Assembly (NCBI GenBank): GCA_023023105.1
Contig: CP083824.1
Coordinates: 3,782,001-3,846,000, forward strand
Length of the DNA stretch: 64,000 nucleotides
Direction: 5' to 3'
From: Enterobacter ludwigii
GTDB taxonomy: Bacteria > Pseudomonadota > Gammaproteobacteria > Enterobacterales > Enterobacteriaceae
Shown here: positions 34,769 through 47,562 of the stretch, piece by piece
Layout of the letters: each line of letters begins with the position of its first letter
Numbering within the stretch: position 1 is the first letter of the stretch
Made by a program: the position numbers and the translations under genes
Notes under the pieces: model-generated
Told to the model about the DNA's origin: nothing
Seen by the model: only the letters and a program-made list of their open reading frames with translations
Databases searched by the model: none

Positions 34769-36286
34769 TTATTTCACCGGTCGCATCGCCGGGAACAGGA
34801 TTACGTCACGGATGGTGTGGCTGTTAGTGAACAGCATCACCATACGGTCGATACCAATACCCAGACCTGCAGTTGGTGGCAGGCCGTGCTCCAGCGCAGT
34901 CACATAGTCTTCGTCGTAGAACATCGCTTCGTCATCGCCTGCCGCTTTCGCGTCAACCTGATCCTGGAAGCGCTGAGCCTGATCTTCCGCATCGTTCAGC
35001 TCGCTAAAGCCGTTGCCGATTTCACGGCCACCGATGAAGAACTCGAAACGGTCAGTGATTTCCGGGTTCACGTCATTACGACGCGCCAGCGGAGAAACTT
35101 CTGCCGGGTATTCGGTGATGAAGGTCGGCTGAATCAGGTGCGCTTCGGCCACTTCTTCGAAGATCTCGGTCACGATACGGCCCAGACCCCAGCTCTTCTC
35201 AACCTTGATACCGATGCTTTCAGCGATCGCTTTCGCAGAGTCGAAGTTATCCAGATCGGCCATGTTGGTTTCCGGACGGTATTTCTTGATCGCTTCGCGC
35301 ATAGTCAGTTTTTCAAACGGCTTGCCGAAGTCGAACACTTCTTCACCGTAAGGGACCTGCGTGGTGCCCAGAATATCCTGTGCCAGGGTACGGAACAGAG
35401 ATTCTGTCAGCTCGATCAGATCTTTGTAATCCGCATACGCCATATAGAGTTCCATCATGGTGAACTCTGGGTTATGACGAACGGAGATACCTTCGTTACG
35501 GAAGTTACGGTTGATTTCAAACACGCGGTCGAAACCACCCACCACCAGACGCTTCAGGTACAGTTCCGGCGCGATACGCAGGTACATGTCCAGGTCCAGG
35601 GCGTTGTGATGGGTGATGAACGGACGTGCAGACGCACCGCCAGGGATCACCTGCATCATTGGGGTTTCCACTTCCATAAAGTCGCGGTTAACCATGAACT
35701 GGCGGATACCGGCCATGATCCGGGAGCGAATTTTGAAGGTATTGCGGGATTCATCGTTAGAGATGAGATCCAGGTAACGCTGACGATAACGCGCTTCCTG
35801 ATCCTGCAGGCCGTGGAATTTGTCCGGCAGCGGGCGCAGGGCTTTGGTCAGCAGACGCAGTTCGGTGCAGTGGATAGACAGTTCACCGGTCTTAGTTTTG
35901 AACAGTTTACCTTTCGCGCCCAGGATATCGCCCAGGTCCCATTTCTTGAACTGCTCGTTGTAGATGCCTTCTGGCAGATCGTCACGGGAAACGTACAACT
36001 GAATACGGCCGCCAACGTCCTGCAAGGTCACGAAAGAGGCTTTACCCATGATACGACGGGTCATCATACGGCCTGCCACTGACACTTCTACGTTCAGAGC
36101 TTCCAGCTCTTCGTTCTCTTTACCGTCGAAATCAGCGTGCAGTTGGTCTGAGGTATGGTCACGACGAAAATCGTTCGGGAACGGCACGCCCTGCTCACGC
36201 AGTGCTGCCAGCTTCTCGCGGCGGGTTTTCAGTTCGTTGTTAAGATCGACTACCGCGTCAGCGCCCTGTGCTTGTTGTTCAGACAT
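34769..36286 (-). CDS. lysS: Lysyl-tRNA synthetase, class II
   Basis: 505 aa, the E. coli length. The N-terminal OB-fold anticodon-binding domain spans about 50-170. The class II catalytic core shows motif 1, motif 2 ([20 protein letters not shown]) and motif 3 ([13 protein letters not shown]). It charges tRNA-Lys. It follows prfB by 9 bp and forms the known prfB-lysS operon. Confidence 0.97.
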   Translation of the reverse strand: MSEQQAQGADAVVDLNNELKTRREKLAALREQGVPFPNDFRRDHTSDQLHADFDGKENEELEALNVEVSVAGRMMTRRIMGKASFVTLQDVGGRIQLYVSRDDLPEGIYNEQFKKWDLGDILGAKGKLFKTKTGELSIHCTELRLLTKALRPLPDKFHGLQDQEARYRQRYLDLISNDESRNTFKIRSRIMAGIRQFMVNRDFMEVETPMMQVIPGGASARPFITHHNALDLDMYLRIAPELYLKRLVVGGFDRVFEINRNFRNEGISVRHNPEFTMMELYMAYADYKDLIELTESLFRTLAQDILGTTQVPYGEEVFDFGKPFEKLTMREAIKKYRPETNMADLDNFDSAKAIAESIGIKVEKSWGLGRIVTEIFEEVAEAHLIQPTFITEYPAEVSPLARRNDVNPEITDRFEFFIGGREIGNGFSELNDAEDQAQRFQDQVDAKAAGDDEAMFYDEDYVTALEHGLPPTAGLGIGIDRMVMLFTNSHTIRDVILFPAMRPVK

Positions 36287-36295
36287 GTTGGTTCC

Positions 36296-37394
36296 TCATA
36301 ACCCTGCTTTCAAACTTGCTTCGATAAATTGGTCCAGGCTGCCATCCAGCACCGCCTGCGTGTTGCGGGTTTCAACCCCGGTACGCAAGTCTTTGATGCG
36401 GGAGTCATCGAGGACATAAGAACGGATCTGGCTGCCCCAACCGATGTCAGACTTGTTATCTTCCATCGCCTGTTTCTCAGCATTTTTCTTCTGCATTTCC
36501 AGTTCATAAAGCTTCGCTTTCATCTGCTTCATGGCCTGGTCTTTGTTTTTATGCTGGGAACGGTCATTCTGGCATTGCGTTACCAGCCCGGTTGGAATGT
36601 GGGTGATACGCACCGCAGATTCTGTACGGTTAACGTGCTGACCACCCGCGCCAGATGCGCGGTAAACGTCAATACGCAGGTCAGCCGGGTTAATTTCGAT
36701 ATCAATATCTTCGTCAACTTCCGGGTAAACGAATGCAGAACTAAAGGAGGTATGACGACGTCCACCGGAGTCGAACGGGCTCTTACGTACCAGGCGGTGA
36801 ACGCCGGTTTCAGTACGCAACCAGCCGTAGGCGTAATCGCCAATAATTTTGATGGTCACGGATTTCAGACCCGCAACTTCACCTTCAGATTCTTCGATAA
36901 TTTCGGTTTTGAAGCCGCGTGCTTCTGCCCAACGCAGATACATACGCGTCAGCATACTGGCCCAGTCCTGCGCTTCAGTACCGCCAGAACCGGCCTGAAT
37001 ATCGAGATAGCAGTCAGCGCTGTCATATTCGCCGGAGAACATGCGACGGAACTCAAGCTGCGCCAGCTTCTCTTCCAGAACGTCGAGTTCTGCCACGGCT
37101 TCGTTAAAGGTTTCTTCGTCGTCGGCTTCTACAGCCAGCTCCAGTAAACCGGAAACATCTTCCAGCCCCTGAGCCATTTGATCCAGCGTATCTACGATAG
37201 CTTCGAGAGAGGAACGCTCTTTACCCAGCGCCTGTGCGCGCTCAGGTTCGTTCCAGACGTCAGGCTGTTCCAGCTCGGCGTTTACTTCTTCAAGACGCTC
37301 TTTCTTGGCATCGTAGTCAAAGATACCCCCTAAGAACGTCAGAGCGCTCCGTGAGGTCCTGAATACGGTTTTTTACCGGATTAATTTCAAACAT
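36296..37394 (-). CDS. prfB: Peptide chain release factor 2, with programmed +1 frameshift
   Basis: 365 aa in total. It reads 25 codons from the ATG at 37394 to CTT (37322-37320), meets an in-frame UGA (37319-37317), shifts +1 and continues from 37318. The stimulating AGGGGG sits just before CTT-TGA, exactly as in E. coli, so RF2 controls its own synthesis. The GGQ hydrolysis motif (SGAGGQHVN) and the SPF stop-codon reading motif (KSPFDSGG) are present. The residue equivalent to 246 is Ala (YRASGAGGQ), the common form, not the Thr of K-12. Confidence 0.97.
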
Positions 37395-37484
37395 GGTCTG
37401 TTTTCTTTTATGGACTTGTCAAAATGCGGTGATAAGAGCGGGATTGTACCGAATCCACGCCCTTTTTTATAGAGATTACTGCCG

Positions 37485-39218
37485 CTAAATTGGCCAGATA
37501 TTGTCGATGATGATCTGGAGGCTGCGGTTACCGCGAAACTCGTTGATGTCCAGTTTGTACGCCAGCTCAACCTCGCGCACGCCGTTGTCCGGCCATATCG
37601 CCGTGTCAACATTGAAGGCAATACCATCCAGCAACGGACCACCGCCCACGGGTTCAACCATCACTTTCAGATGGCGTTCGCCGACAATACGCTGTTGCAA
37701 CAGACGGAAACGGCCGTCAAACAACGGCTCCGGGAACATCTGCCCCCATGGACCGGCATCGCGGAGCATTTGTGCCACATCCATCGTCATCTCAGCGGGG
37801 GCAAGCTCGCCATCAGATACTACTTCCCCTTGCAACAGGGCCGGGTCGATCCAGTCGGTCACCAGCTCGCCAAACAGACGCTGGAACTCATCGAATTTCG
37901 CCTCTTCCAGCGACAAGCCTGCCGCCATCGCGTGGCCACCAAACTTGATCATGAGATTCGGGTAAAGCGTATCAAGACGCTCCAGCGCATCGCGCATGTG
38001 CAGGCCCTGAATCGAACGACCGGAGCCTTTCAGCGTGCCGTCCCCTGCCGGGGCAAACGCGATCACCGGACGGTGGAAACGCTCTTTAATGCGCGACGCC
38101 AGAATGCCTACTACGCCCTGATGCCACTCGGGGTGATACATCGCCAGACCGCCAGGCAGCGTATCGCCACTCCGTTCAAGTTTTTCGCACAAGGTCAGCG
38201 CTTCTGCCTGCATTCCCTGCTCAATCTCTTTACGGGTCTGGTTCAGAGCGTCCAGTTCATTGGCAAGGACACGCGCTTCACCAATATTGTCGCAAAGCAG
38301 CAGTGCGACGCCGACGGACATATCGTCCAGCCTTCCGGCTGCGTTCAGACGCGGTCCGATGGCAAAGCCCAAATCACTGGCCGCCAGTTTGAGCGGGTCA
38401 CGGTTGGCAATCTCCAGCAAGGCCTTAATTCCCGGACGGCATTTGCCCGCCCGAATGCGGCTTAAACCCTGCCAGGTCAAAATACGATTATTGGCATCAA
38501 GCGGCACCACGTCTGCAACTGTCCCCAGCGCCACCAGGTCGAGATACTCGGCCAGATTGGGTACGGCAATCCCGCGGGAGTCAAACCAGCCTTTGTCGCG
38601 CAACAGCGTACGCAGCGCCAGCATCAGATAAAACGCCACCCCTACACCCGCCAGTGATTTCGACGGGAAATCACAGTCGCGCAGGTTTGGGTTGATGATC
38701 GCTTCCGCTGCAGGGAGTGTGTCACCCGGCAGGTGGTGATCGGTGACCAGCACCGGGATCCCAAGCTTATGGGCATGATCGACACCCGCATGGGAGGAGA
38801 TCCCATTGTCCACGGTCATGATCATCTGTGCACCGCGGGCATGGGCCTGATCGACCACTTCCGGGCTGAGGCCGTAGCCGTCTTCAAACCGGTTCGGCAC
38901 AAGATAGGTCACGTTATTGCAACCCAGCGCGCGCAGGCTGAGTACACTTAATGCAGTGCTGGTTGCTCCGTCTGCATCGAAATCCCCCACCACCACGATT
39001 CGCGTTCCTTCCAGAAACGCGTTGTAGAGCATTTCCACGGCTTTTTCGATGCCATTCAGCTGTTGCCAGGGCAGCATCCCTTTCACGCTCCGCTCAAGAT
39101 CTTCAGCGGTACGCACGCCACGGCTGGCGTAGAGCCGTTTCAGCAGTGGTGGAAGATCGTCTGGCAAATCAATCTGCTCGGCCACCTCGCGGCGGCGCAA
39201 TTTTATTGGGGCTTTCAC
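37485..39218 (-). CDS. recJ: Single-stranded-DNA-specific exonuclease RecJ
   Basis: 577 aa, a 5'-3' exonuclease of the RecF pathway and mismatch repair. DHH-family motifs: VVGDFDADGATST, DNGISSHAG, VTDHHLPGD, and the later GGHAMAAGLSL (DHHA1). It lies between prfB and dsbC, 5 bp after the dsbC stop codon, in the xerD-dsbC-recJ operon. Confidence 0.97.
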   Translation of the reverse strand: MKAPIKLRRREVAEQIDLPDDLPPLLKRLYASRGVRTAEDLERSVKGMLPWQQLNGIEKAVEMLYNAFLEGTRIVVVGDFDADGATSTALSVLSLRALGCNNVTYLVPNRFEDGYGLSPEVVDQAHARGAQMIMTVDNGISSHAGVDHAHKLGIPVLVTDHHLPGDTLPAAEAIINPNLRDCDFPSKSLAGVGVAFYLMLALRTLLRDKGWFDSRGIAVPNLAEYLDLVALGTVADVVPLDANNRILTWQGLSRIRAGKCRPGIKALLEIANRDPLKLAASDLGFAIGPRLNAAGRLDDMSVGVALLLCDNIGEARVLANELDALNQTRKEIEQGMQAEALTLCEKLERSGDTLPGGLAMYHPEWHQGVVGILASRIKERFHRPVIAFAPAGDGTLKGSGRSIQGLHMRDALERLDTLYPNLMIKFGGHAMAAGLSLEEAKFDEFQRLFGELVTDWIDPALLQGEVVSDGELAPAEMTMDVAQMLRDAGPWGQMFPEPLFDGRFRLLQQRIVGERHLKVMVEPVGGGPLLDGIAFNVDTAIWPDNGVREVELAYKLDINEFRGNRSLQIIIDNIWPI

Positions 39219-39223
39219 GCGGA

Positions 39224-39937
39224 TTATTTACCACCAAACTGTTTCTGGTGCGCGTCGAGGAACTCTTTCATCTCTTTTGGTCCCTGGTAACCTGGAACAA
39301 CATAGCCGTTGCTCAGGACAATCGCCGGCGTACCGCTCACGCCAAATTGCACGCCCAGTGCATAGTGGTTGGCAATGTCAATGTCGCAGGATGCAGGTGT
39401 AACAGCTTTACCGTTCATCGCATCATCAAACGCTTTGTTGCGGTCTTTTGCACACCAAATAGCTTTCATATCCTGCTCTGGCTGGCTCTGCACGCCTGCA
39501 CGTGGGAAAGCCAGGTAACGCACGGTAATGCCCAGCGCGTTGTAGTCTTTCATCTCTTCATGCAGTTTGTGGCAGTAGCCACAGGTGATGTCAGTGAAGA
39601 CGGTAATAACATGTTTTTCCTGCGCCGCTTTGTAGACAATCATCTCTTTTTCGAGCGCGTTCAGGTTTTTCATCAGCAGCTGGTTGGTGACGTTTACCGG
39701 CTGCGCGCCGCTCACATCGTACATTGGCCCCTGAATAATGTGTTTGCCGTCTTCGGTGACATACAGCACGCCGCTGCTCGTCAGCACCGTTTTCATGCCA
39801 GCAACCGGTGCTGGCTGAATATCGCTACCCGTGACGCCAAGCTTAGCCAGCGACTGTTTGATTGCGGCGTCATCCGCATGGGCGAAACCGGTAAATGAGG
39901 CTGCCAGCAGGGTGAACAGCGCAAAAGACTTTTTCAT
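39224..39937 (-). CDS. dsbC: Thiol:disulfide interchange protein DsbC
   Basis: 237 aa from the ATG at 39937, where a signal peptide (MKKSFALFTLLAASFTGFAHA) begins; the longer frame overlaps xerD. It is the periplasmic disulfide isomerase, a V-shaped dimer kept reduced by DsbD. The active site CGYC lies in FTDITCGYCHKLHEE. A second cysteine pair (AIWCAKD ... TPASCDID) matches the structural disulfide. It sits between xerD and recJ. Confidence 0.97.
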   Translation of the reverse strand: MKKSFALFTLLAASFTGFAHADDAAIKQSLAKLGVTGSDIQPAPVAGMKTVLTSSGVLYVTEDGKHIIQGPMYDVSGAQPVNVTNQLLMKNLNALEKEMIVYKAAQEKHVITVFTDITCGYCHKLHEEMKDYNALGITVRYLAFPRAGVQSQPEQDMKAIWCAKDRNKAFDDAMNGKAVTPASCDIDIANHYALGVQFGVSGTPAIVLSNGYVVPGYQGPKEMKEFLDAHQKQFGGK

Positions 39938-39965
39938 ATTTGATCCTGTTACAATTCGTCGGCAC

Positions 39966-40862
39966 TCACGCACGAGGGTGGTGCTGTTGGTGTAGCTGCC
40001 GCAGGCGTTCCGTCGCGACATGAGTATAAATTTGCGTCGTGGAAAGGTCGCTATGCCCCAGCAACATCTGCACCACGCGTAAATCAGCGCCGTGGTTTAA
40101 CAGATGCGTCGCGAAAGCATGACGCAATACGTGCGGCGAAAGCTTTTCACTGTCGATACCCGCCAGTGTGGCGTAATGCTTGATGCGATGCCAGAACGTT
40201 TGCCGTGTCATCTGCTGCGCGCGCTGGCTCGGGAACAGAACATCGATAGAAGCACCATTGAGCAACCACGGACGGCCGTGCTCCAGGTACGTTTCCAGCC
40301 AGTAAACCGCCTCTTCTCCCAGCGGTACCAGCCTTTCCTTGTTTCCTTTACCGATTACACGAACCACACCCTGACGCAGGCTGATGTCGCTCATCGTCAG
40401 ACCAACCAGTTCAGAAACGCGCAAGCCGGTAGCATACAATAGCTCAAGCATGGCTTTATCGCGTAACTCCAGCGGCAGGTCAACTGCGGGTGACTGTAAT
40501 AATCTCTCAACTTGTGCTTCGCTAAGATCTTTCGGCAGCCGCTGCGGAAGTTTCGGGGATGCCAGCAGCGCGCTGGGATCGTCTTCGCGAATTTTCTCAC
40601 GATAGAGGTGCTGGAACAGACGACGCATGGCGCTGAGCAAGCGCGCAGAGCTGGTCGCTTTGTATCCCCCTTCCACGCGTTCACCGAGCAGTGCCTGAAG
40701 GTCGTCGCTTTGCGCGCTCGCCAGCGAGAGCTGCCGACGGGCCAGCCACTCAACCAGCATGGTGAGATCGCGCCGGTACGCACTGAGCGTATTCTCAGCC
40801 AGGTTTTTCTCCAGCCACAGCGCGTCGAGAAACTGTTCGATCAGTGCGAGATCCTTTTCCAC
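39966..40862 (-). CDS. xerD: Site-specific tyrosine recombinase XerD
   Basis: 298 aa, the same length as E. coli. With XerC it resolves chromosome dimers at dif. The catalytic set is complete: Arg in ATGLRVSEL, His and Arg in HVLRHAFATH, His in LLGHSDLST, and the nucleophilic tyrosine in TQIYTHV. First gene of the xerD-dsbC-recJ run. Confidence 0.97.
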   Translation of the reverse strand: MEKDLALIEQFLDALWLEKNLAENTLSAYRRDLTMLVEWLARRQLSLASAQSDDLQALLGERVEGGYKATSSARLLSAMRRLFQHLYREKIREDDPSALLASPKLPQRLPKDLSEAQVERLLQSPAVDLPLELRDKAMLELLYATGLRVSELVGLTMSDISLRQGVVRVIGKGNKERLVPLGEEAVYWLETYLEHGRPWLLNGASIDVLFPSQRAQQMTRQTFWHRIKHYATLAGIDSEKLSPHVLRHAFATHLLNHGADLRVVQMLLGHSDLSTTQIYTHVATERLRQLHQQHHPRA

Positions 40863-40963
40863 ATCAGCCCCTTTGATTCTGCAGTCAGGCCATTATGCCT
40901 GATTGCTACAGGTTTCTGGTACACTACGCGCAAAGTCAAAGCAAGAATTGAGATAGTTACGCG

Positions 40964-41485
40964 ATGAATATTGGTCTGTTCTATGGTTCCAGCACCTGCT
41001 ACACCGAAATGGCGGCAGAGAAAATTCGCGACATCATTGGCCCGGAACTGGTGACGTTGCATAACCTGAAAGATGACGCACTCACGCTGATGGAGCAGTA
41101 CGACGTGTTGATCCTCGGTATCCCAACCTGGGATTTCGGTGAGATACAGGAAGACTGGGAAGCTATCTGGGACCAGCTTGATACGCTCAACCTCAGCGGC
41201 AAAATTATCGCCATGTACGGCATGGGTGATCAATTAGGTTACGGAGAATGGTTCCTGGATGCACTCGGTATGCTGCACGATAAACTGGTACCGAAAGGCG
41301 TTACGTTTATCGGCTACTGGCCAACCGAAGGGTATGAGTTCACCAGTAAAAAGCCGATTATTGCCGATGGCGAGCTGTTTGTTGGACTCGCACTGGATGA
41401 AACCAACCAGTACGATCTCAGCGATGATCGCCTGCAAACGTGGTGCGAGCAGATTCTGGGCGAAATGGCAGAACAGTTTAGCTAA
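40964..41485 (+). CDS. fldB: Flavodoxin 2
   Basis: 173 aa. The FMN phosphate loop [16 protein letters not shown] and the isoalloxazine-contact regions [13 protein letters not shown] and [12 protein letters not shown] are present. FldB is a low-potential electron carrier under SoxRS control in E. coli. It is divergent from xerD. Confidence 0.96.
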   Translation: MNIGLFYGSSTCYTEMAAEKIRDIIGPELVTLHNLKDDALTLMEQYDVLILGIPTWDFGEIQEDWEAIWDQLDTLNLSGKIIAMYGMGDQLGYGEWFLDALGMLHDKLVPKGVTFIGYWPTEGYEFTSKKPIIADGELFVGLALDETNQYDLSDDRLQTWCEQILGEMAEQFS

Positions 41486-41491
41486 CGCACT

Positions 41492-41902
41492 TTACTCCTG
41501 CGTCGACTGTTGCAATAACATCCGGCGCAGGTCTCGCCACTCTGAAGCATCCATACTGTCAGCCGCCAACCACAGATGCTGACAACGCCCACCGTCCACA
41601 TTGCGTAACCGTAACATCATGCCGGAGTTGAGCATCCAGGGCATCCCGAGAATATCCCACTCTTTACCCTGCCAGCGCAGGCGGGAATCCATCAGGAGTT
41701 TAATTTCTCCCTGACGGGCATTAATGCGACGCTGGCTGCGTACGCTGTCAAAAACGACAAATGACAGTAACAGCAGCCACAGAGGCGTATAGCTCAACGG
41801 CCATGGCATCAGTAATACAATGGCCGCAACCAGGCCGTGGAGCAATAAAGACATCCACTGAGAACGCCACGAGACGCGAAGATCAGATTGCCACAGGACC
41901 AC
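41492..41902 (-). CDS. ygfX: Inner-membrane protein YgfX (CptA)
   Basis: 136 aa with two adjacent membrane helices (about 17-53) and a soluble C-terminal part. It overlaps the sdhE end by 20 bp, the fixed sdhE-ygfX pair. It has been described both as a toxin acting on cytoskeletal proteins and as a membrane partner of SdhE; its role is not settled. Confidence 0.93.
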   Translation of the reverse strand: MVLWQSDLRVSWRSQWMSLLLHGLVAAIVLLMPWPLSYTPLWLLLLSFVVFDSVRSQRRINARQGEIKLLMDSRLRWQGKEWDILGMPWMLNSGMMLRLRNVDGGRCQHLWLAADSMDASEWRDLRRMLLQQSTQE

Positions 41903-42149
41903 GTTCCCGATTCCGTGTTTGAATTAATTGCACCATCCGTTGCAACTCGGTGTCGGCGGGTTTGCCGTGGTTCATCAGCCAGTTGAATAAATCTGGATCG
42001 TCAGACTCAAGCAGGCGAACAAACAGACGCTTATCATCATCGCTTAAGCTGTCATACTCATATTCGAAGAAAGGCATGATGGAAATATCAAGTTCACGCA
42101 TGCCGCGACGGCATGCCCAGTGAATACGGGCCTTGTTGTTAATATCCAT
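41883..42149 (-). CDS. sdhE: FAD assembly factor SdhE
   Basis: 88 aa. It assists covalent attachment of FAD to succinate dehydrogenase and fumarate reductase. The essential RGxxE motif is Arg15-Gly16...Glu19 in [10 protein letters not shown]. First gene of sdhE-ygfX. Confidence 0.96.
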   Translation of the reverse strand: MDINNKARIHWACRRGMRELDISIMPFFEYEYDSLSDDDKRLFVRLLESDDPDLFNWLMNHGKPADTELQRMVQLIQTRNRERGPVAI

Positions 42150-42443
42150 GTTCTGTTTCCTGCATTACGTTTGGCACAGTCGGTACCCCGTTCAGTGTTC
42201 TTGATTTCGCTACGGGGACACCAGCTAGTGTAACGTGTTTTTGACCGTTTCTTTACTGGAATCTTGCGATCTACAAGCAGGCTTCCAGAATAAACCCCAC
42301 GAAGACAGCGGATTACACTATTTTGCGTGGCGTTACGCAGAACCGGTTTATGGCACAAATGGTCTGCTGAAAGCGCTTGCATTGCCAGCAGGCTCTTTTA
42401 CCATTAGGCATTATTAAAGCGTTAAGCAATTCAGGATATCGTT

Positions 42444-43424
42444 ATGGCATTTACACCATTTTCTCCTCGCCAGCCCGCCGCCTCTGCGCGTCTGCCGCTG
42501 ACGCTTATTTCTCTTGATGACTGGGCGCTGGCAACACTCACCGGAGCCGATGCCGAAAAATACCTGCAGGGTCAGGTGACCGCCGATGTCAGCCAGATGA
42601 CTGAACACCAGCACCTGCTGGCCGCACATTGCGACCCTAAAGGCAAAATGTGGAGTAACCTGCGTCTCTTCCGCCGTCAGGGCGGCTTTGCCTTTATTGA
42701 GCGCCGTAGCCTGCAAGACGCCCAACTCAAAGAGCTGAAAAAGTACGCCGTCTTTTCCAAAGTCACGATTGCCCCGGACGACGAACATATCCTGCTGGGT
42801 GTGGCGGGTTTTCAGGCGCGTGCCGCGCTGAAAAATCTGTTCAGCGAATTGCCCGATGCCGAAAAACAGGTAGTCAGCGAAGGTGCTAGCTCTATCCTGT
42901 GGTTCGAACACCCGGAGGAGCGTTTCCTGTTAGTGACGGATGTCGCCACAGCAGAGCGCGTGACCGAGGCGCTACGCGGTGAGGCCCAGTTCAACAACAG
43001 TCAGCAGTGGTTGGCACTGAACATTGAAGCAGGTCTGCCGGTGATTGACGCAGCAAACAGCGCGCAGTTTATTCCTCAGGCAACCAACCTCCAGGCTCTG
43101 GGTGGTATCAGCTTTAAGAAAGGCTGTTACACCGGCCAGGAGATGGTGGCTCGTGCAAAATTCCGCGGGGCAAACAAACGTGCGCTGTGGACACTCGCGG
43201 GTCATGCCAGCCGTGTACCTGAAGCGGGCGAAGATTTAGAGCTGAAGATGGGTGATAACTGGCGCCGCACCGGCACCGTGTTAGCAGCCGTACAGCTGGA
43301 AGATGGCCGTCTTCTGGTTCAGGCCGTTATGAATAATGACATGGAAGCCAATAGCGTGTTCCGCGTGCGTGACGATGCCAATACATTGAGTATTGAACCA
43401 CTACCGTATTCGCTGGAAGAGTAA
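42444..43424 (+). CDS. ygfZ: tRNA-modifying / Fe-S cluster maintenance protein YgfZ
   Basis: 326 aa folate-binding GcvT-like protein that supports some Fe-S enzymes such as MiaB. The family motif KGCYTGQE with its functional cysteine is present ([18 protein letters not shown]). It is divergent from sdhE across a 294-bp gap (42150-42443), in which I see only promoters and no gene. Confidence 0.96.
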   Translation: MAFTPFSPRQPAASARLPLTLISLDDWALATLTGADAEKYLQGQVTADVSQMTEHQHLLAAHCDPKGKMWSNLRLFRRQGGFAFIERRSLQDAQLKELKKYAVFSKVTIAPDDEHILLGVAGFQARAALKNLFSELPDAEKQVVSEGASSILWFEHPEERFLLVTDVATAERVTEALRGEAQFNNSQQWLALNIEAGLPVIDAANSAQFIPQATNLQALGGISFKKGCYTGQEMVARAKFRGANKRALWTLAGHASRVPEAGEDLELKMGDNWRRTGTVLAAVQLEDGRLLVQAVMNNDMEANSVFRVRDDANTLSIEPLPYSLEE

Positions 43425-43433
43425 TTCTGTATC

Positions 43434-43502
43434 GCCCGGTAGCGCTGCGCTTACCGGGCCTACAGATCCCGTAGGTCGGGTAAGGCGCCGCCGCCACCCG
43501 AC
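43434..43502. repeat. REP pair (BIME) between ygfZ and trhA
   Basis: Two palindromes: GCCCGGTAGCGCTGCGCTTACCGGGC-like (43434-43459) and GTCGGGT...CACCCGAC (43475-43502), in opposed orientation between convergent genes. Confidence 0.9.
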
Positions 43503-43508
43503 TAAAAA

Positions 43509-44195
<687 letters not shown>

Positions 44196-44265
44196 TTATT
44201 CATCGCAAGACTATGCTAACTGAGAATGATTCCAGTGAACACCTGTTAGCTAAAATATTTTCATC

Positions 44266-44290
44266 ATGATTTTTTGTATATAAAAATCAT
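44266..44290. promoter_or_regulatory. AT-rich 9-bp inverted repeat between trhA and the RpiR gene
   Basis: ATGATTTTT-TGTATAT-AAAAATCAT lies between the two divergent starts. It may be an operator for the RpiR regulator. The rest of the gap (44169-44434) is AT-rich with no gene. Confidence 0.45.
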
Positions 44291-44434
44291 ATACATAAAT
44301 AATCTATTCACCTAACATTTGTTCACATAAAAATTTAATCATTATGAATCAATAGCATAAAATTGGATCCTGCAATCTGGCTGCATGTTATGATGGACGG
44401 ATGAGGTCTGAATGAGAGTTTTGCCATTGTGACT

Positions 44435-45166
44435 ATGTTCACCCACACCGCCATTGCCAGTCTCAATAATCTGGAGATGATGGTCTACAACTATGTCATT
44501 AAAAATCGTGACAAAGTCATGTACATGACCATCCGCGAGCTGGCGGACGCGGCTGGTGTCTCAACCACTACGATCCTGCGCTTTTGCCGCAAGCTCAACT
44601 GCGAAGGTTATTCTGAATTTCGCGTACGCTTCAAACTCTATCTGGAGCAAAACGAGCCCCAGCAGGCAAACTTCGGTACCAGCGAAATTATCAGCTTCTT
44701 TAAAAGCGTGAATAATGAAGAGTTCGATGCGTTATTAGATAACGCGGTAGATATTATTTTGTCTTCTGAGCGAATTATATTTGTCGGCGCGGGTACGTCA
44801 GGCTCTCTGGCAAAATATGGTGCACGTTTCTTTTCAAATATTGGTAAATTCAGCAACCATATCGACGATCCTTATTTCCCGGTCACCAATGATATGGCTA
44901 AAAATGCGCTGGCGATTGTGCTTTCTGTCTCCGGTGAGACTGAGGAGATCCTGCGTTTCGCCAGCCAGTTCAGCCTGCATCACTGCAAGGTGCTCTCCAT
45001 TACCAGCCACGAACACTCGCGTCTGGCAAAACTGGCAGACTTTAATCTCTCATGGCATGTCCCCCAGACGCGTATTGGGGGCGTTTATGATATCACCACG
45101 CAAATCCCCGTTATCTATATTCTGGAATCTCTCGGCCGCAAACTGGCGAAGAAATTGACAGAATAA
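44435..45166 (+). CDS. RpiR/MurR-family regulator next to bglA
   Basis: 243 aa from the ATG at 44435; a GTG at 44429 is also possible. N-terminal RpiR helix-turn-helix (MTIRELADAAGVSTTTILRFC) and a C-terminal SIS sugar-phosphate binding domain (IIFVGAGTSGSLAKYGARF; VLSVSGETEEI). The family senses phosphosugars, so control of the adjacent 6-phospho-beta-glucosidase gene bglA is likely. K-12 has yqfB here instead. Confidence 0.9.
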   Translation: MFTHTAIASLNNLEMMVYNYVIKNRDKVMYMTIRELADAAGVSTTTILRFCRKLNCEGYSEFRVRFKLYLEQNEPQQANFGTSEIISFFKSVNNEEFDALLDNAVDIILSSERIIFVGAGTSGSLAKYGARFFSNIGKFSNHIDDPYFPVTNDMAKNALAIVLSVSGETEEILRFASQFSLHHCKVLSITSHEHSRLAKLADFNLSWHVPQTRIGGVYDITTQIPVIYILESLGRKLAKKLTE

Positions 45167-45184
45167 AACACCCTGTTTTTTTGA

Positions 45185-46716
<1,532 letters not shown>

Positions 46717-46722
46717 TTTTTT

Positions 46723-46745
46723 CCGGGTGGCATGACGCTACCCGG
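46723..46745. repeat. REP-like hairpin between bglA and ygfF
   Basis: CCGGGT...ACCCGG stem preceded by T6 and lying between convergent genes; it may act as a terminator. Confidence 0.7.
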
Positions 46746-46748
46746 CAT

Positions 46749-47492
46749 TTATTTCCCGCCAGCCAGCTCTATAAAACTGCCCGTGACGTACGACGCCTTC
46801 TCGCTCAGCAGCCAGACTATCGCCTGGGCCACCTCTTCCGGCTGGCCGCCGCGCTGCATCGGTAGCATCGACTTAACCCGGTCTACGCGCCCCGGTTCAC
46901 CGCCCGATGCATGAATATCGGTATAGATCAGACCCGGACGCACGCAGTTGACGCGAATGCCCTGTGCCGCCACCTCCAGCGATAGCCCGGTTGTCAGCGA
47001 ATCCACCGCCCCCTTGGACGCGGCATAATCCACATATTCACCCGGCGCGCCCAGGCGCGACGCCGCGGAAGAGACATTCACGATCGCCCCACCCTTGCCG
47101 CCATGTTTGAAGGACATGCGCTTCACCGCTTCCCGGCAGCAGAGGAAGTAGCCCGTGACGTTGGTCGCCAGGACGCGGTTAATGCGCTCCGCGGAGAGAT
47201 TCTCGATAGTGGATTGCTCAAACAAAATGCCCGCATTATTGACCAGCGCAGTAAGCGGCTCACCTTCACGATCGAGGCTGTCAAACATCCTCAGCACCTG
47301 AGCTTCATCGCTGATATCTGCGCGGACGGCAAAGGCTTTACCACCCGCTTCAACGATCTGCCTGATGACGTCCGTCGCGGCTTTAATGTTGTGCTGATAA
47401 TTCACCGCCACGGTATAGCCTTCGCGTGCCAGTTGCAGCGCGGTGGCTTTCCCGATGCCGCGGCTGGCGCCTGTTACAAGTGCAATGCTCAT
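46749..47492 (-). CDS. ygfF: Short-chain dehydrogenase/reductase YgfF
   Basis: 247 aa. Nucleotide loop TGASRGIGKATAL, NNAGILF, catalytic serine NVSSAAS, YVDYAASKG (Tyr-X3-Lys) and C-terminal SFIELAGGK are all in place. NAD(P)-dependent oxidoreductase of unknown substrate, conserved between bglA and gcvP. Confidence 0.94.
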   Translation of the reverse strand: MSIALVTGASRGIGKATALQLAREGYTVAVNYQHNIKAATDVIRQIVEAGGKAFAVRADISDEAQVLRMFDSLDREGEPLTALVNNAGILFEQSTIENLSAERINRVLATNVTGYFLCCREAVKRMSFKHGGKGGAIVNVSSAASRLGAPGEYVDYAASKGAVDSLTTGLSLEVAAQGIRVNCVRPGLIYTDIHASGGEPGRVDRVKSMLPMQRGGQPEEVAQAIVWLLSEKASYVTGSFIELAGGK

Positions 47493-47504
47493 ACGCTTCT
47501 CCCA

Positions 47505-47540
47505 ATAAAAAAGCCGGGTGGCGGCTACGCCTTACCCGGC
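47505..47540 (-). terminator. REP-type terminator of the gcvTHP operon
   Basis: On the minus strand GCCGGGTAAGG...CCACCCGGC is followed by TTTTTT, 23 bp past the gcvP stop. Confidence 0.85.
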
Positions 47541-47562
47541 CTGGGTTACTACACCAACAATA

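Noticed and set aside
34817..36082. 421-codon open frame antisense to lysS
   Set aside because: Shadow of the strongly biased codons of lysS; no recognisable motif.
43434..43502. CRISPR-like repeats in intergenic palindromes
   Set aside because: The repeats are REP/BIME palindromes without regular spacers; no cas genes are in the window.
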